Source: Myxococcota bacterium (GTDB lineage Bacteria > Myxococcota_C > UBA6777). Taken from it: 14,914 bases of DNA. The stretch is from assembly GCA_023150835.1 (NCBI GenBank), contig JAKLKB010000156.1, positions 1 through 14,914 of the forward strand. The letters are read 5' to 3'. How positions within the stretch are numbered: the first letter of the stretch is position 1; every line of letters starts with the position of its first letter. A model generated the notes under the pieces. It was not told the origin of the DNA and ran no database searches. It saw only the letters and a list, made by a program, of their open reading frames with translations. This document shows, piece by piece, positions 13,672 to 14,914 of this stretch. A program made the position numbers and the translations under genes.

Positions 13672-14914
13672 GTGAGTTCTTCGCAACGCGACCCACACAC
13701 CTTTGCAGGCAACCGACCGCACGAAGACGATCCTCTCCTCGGGATCGAACTCGGCAGTTATCGCCTTGTCGAACGCCTCGGCGAAGGCGCTTCGGCTGTC
13801 GTCTATCGCGCCGAACACGTCCGCCTCGGCATCCCCTACGCCATCAAGATCCTCCACCCCATTATCGCTTCCCGACAAGGGATGCGTGAGCGCTTCCTGC
13901 GCGAAGCTCAAGCCGCTGGCTCCCTCCGACACGAAAACGTCGTCTTTATCTCCGACTTTGCCATCGACACCAAGATCGGCCCCTACATGGTCATGGAGTA
14001 CCTCCAAGGCGAAACCCTTCAAGCCGTCCTCGAACGCGAAGGCGCTCTCCCCATTGAACGCGCTCGCAATATCGCCAAACAGATCTGTAAAGCCCTCGCT
14101 GTCGCCCATGATACCGGCATCATCCACCGCGATCTCAAACCAGAAAATATCTTCCTCCTCAACCGCAAAGGCGGTGAAACCGTCAAGATCCTCGACTTTG
14201 GCATCGCTCGCCTCGCACAACACACCCACAACCTCACCGGCGCAGGAAACATCGTTGGCACCCCTCTCTATATGTCTCCTGAACAATGCCGGGGCGATGG
14301 CGAACTCTCCAAATCCACCGATATCTATTCTTTCGGCGTCATGCTCTTCCAAATGCTCATGGGACACACTCCCTTCCAAGGCGATCACCCCCAAAAACTC
14401 TTGATCGATCACTTCCTTGTCCCCGCCCCTCCCCTCCCTGCCTCCTTCCCCGAACCTTTGCGCAAACTCCAAGCCGAACTCCTCGCCAAAACACCCGAAG
14501 AACGCCCTCCCGATATGGAAACCGTTTGGCGACGACTCGCCGATGCCCTCATCACCACCGCCCCCAACGCCAAAGAACCTCCCTCTCCCTACGACGACGG
14601 CGGCGAAGACGATCACACCGACCTCACCGCCGCGTTTGAGGCCGTCCCCGATCCCAACGCTCCCACCGTCTCTTTGCGCGAAACCGATCCCAACGACTTC
14701 TCCCGTCTCTCCGGCCGATCCCTCGAACGCGAAGAAACCGACTTCCAACCCCGCCCTCCCCTATACCAAACCCCGCACCCTCCCCTCTCTTCTTCTCTTT
14801 CCATCCAACCCCTCGAAATCGAATACGACCGACAAACCCTCGAATCCCTTCCCGCCGTCACTCCCGATTTCCTCGCCGCCAACACTTCCCTCTCCAAACC
14901 TCTCTCCCCGCCCC
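13672..14914 (+). CDS. Ser/Thr protein kinase, 3' end beyond the window
   Basis: The frame is open to the window end (414 codons plus one base seen). The GTG at 13672 is the only usable start in the open frame after the stop at 13540; AGAAGG lies 12 bases before it. Motifs: [10 protein letters not shown] (36-45), Lys59 in AIK, Glu78, HRDLKPEN with Asp154, DFG at 175-177 and GTPLYMSPE (196-204). The catalytic domain (about 29-285) should be active. Beyond it the visible sequence is an acidic, Pro/Ser-rich linker with no membrane helix yet; a C-terminal sensor or transmembrane part may follow outside the window. It is divergent from the PEGA kinase. Codons end mainly in C. A 414-codon antisense frame over it is only a shadow. 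Confidence 0.92.
   Translation, partial: MSSSQRDPHTFAGNRPHEDDPLLGIELGSYRLVERLGEGASAVVYRAEHVRLGIPYAIKILHPIIASRQGMRERFLREAQAAGSLRHENVVFISDFAIDTKIGPYMVMEYLQGETLQAVLEREGALPIERARNIAKQICKALAVAHDTGIIHRDLKPENIFLLNRKGGETVKILDFGIARLAQHTHNLTGAGNIVGTPLYMSPEQCRGDGELSKSTDIYSFGVMLFQMLMGHTPFQGDHPQKLLIDHFLVPAPPLPASFPEPLRKLQAELLAKTPEERPPDMETVWRRLADALITTAPNAKEPPSPYDDGGEDDHTDLTAAFEAVPDPNAPTVSLRETDPNDFSRLSGRSLEREETDFQPRPPLYQTPHPPLSSSLSIQPLEIEYDRQTLESLPAVTPDFLAANTSLSKPLSPP

Noticed and set aside
13504-14748. 414-codon minus-strand open frame
   Set aside because: It lies antisense to the plus-strand kinase, which carries every Hanks motif. The antisense frame is open only because the sense codons end mostly in C; its Gly/Phe/Asp/Glu-rich product is typical of such shadows.

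Overview
The window looks like a moderate-GC chromosome segment from a social or predatory-type proteobacterial lineage, most likely Myxococcota or a close relative. This is inferred from three things: a very long protein with MopE-type metal-binding repeats, two Hanks-type Ser/Thr kinases (one with a PEGA domain), and a DUF1844 protein next to a ClpB chaperone. No mobile element, rRNA, tRNA or CRISPR array was seen.

Layout. (1) 136-3063 (+) encodes a 975-residue secreted, cysteine-rich protein with nine MopE-type acidic motifs and a three-fold repeated C-terminal region. (2) It converges on a minus-strand block: an unusual ClpB (3216-6035), a DUF1844 protein (6200-6574) and a doubtful small ORF (6712-6990). 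(3) An AT-tract repeat cluster (6997-7156) lies at the end of a polytopic GT-C-type membrane glycosyltransferase gene (7151-9322, -). (4) Divergent from it is a fused GT2 glycosyltransferase/SAM methyltransferase (9541-11001, +). (5) A minus-strand PEGA-domain Ser/Thr kinase (11430-13199) is followed at once by a small unknown protein (11160-11408). (6) A 472-bp control region (13200-13671) separates it from a divergent second Ser/Thr kinase (13672 to the window end, truncated by the window).

How the genes may work together. The divergent GT2-methyltransferase and GT-C pair fits a polyprenyl-phosphate-sugar pathway: one enzyme makes the lipid-linked sugar and the other transfers it on the far side of the membrane. 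The two kinases suggest phosphorylation signalling. The ClpB is a disaggregase whose first ATPase site has lost its Walker B acidic pair, and it carries a Ser/Lys/Asp hexapeptide linker not usual in ClpB.

Two window-wide properties stand out. GATC is strongly over-represented, and codons before Ile-ATC switch their wobble base to G. Several intergenic gaps contain short direct-repeat pairs whose copies lie about 72-73 or 87 bp apart. All family calls come from reading motifs in the translated sequence; no database search was possible.
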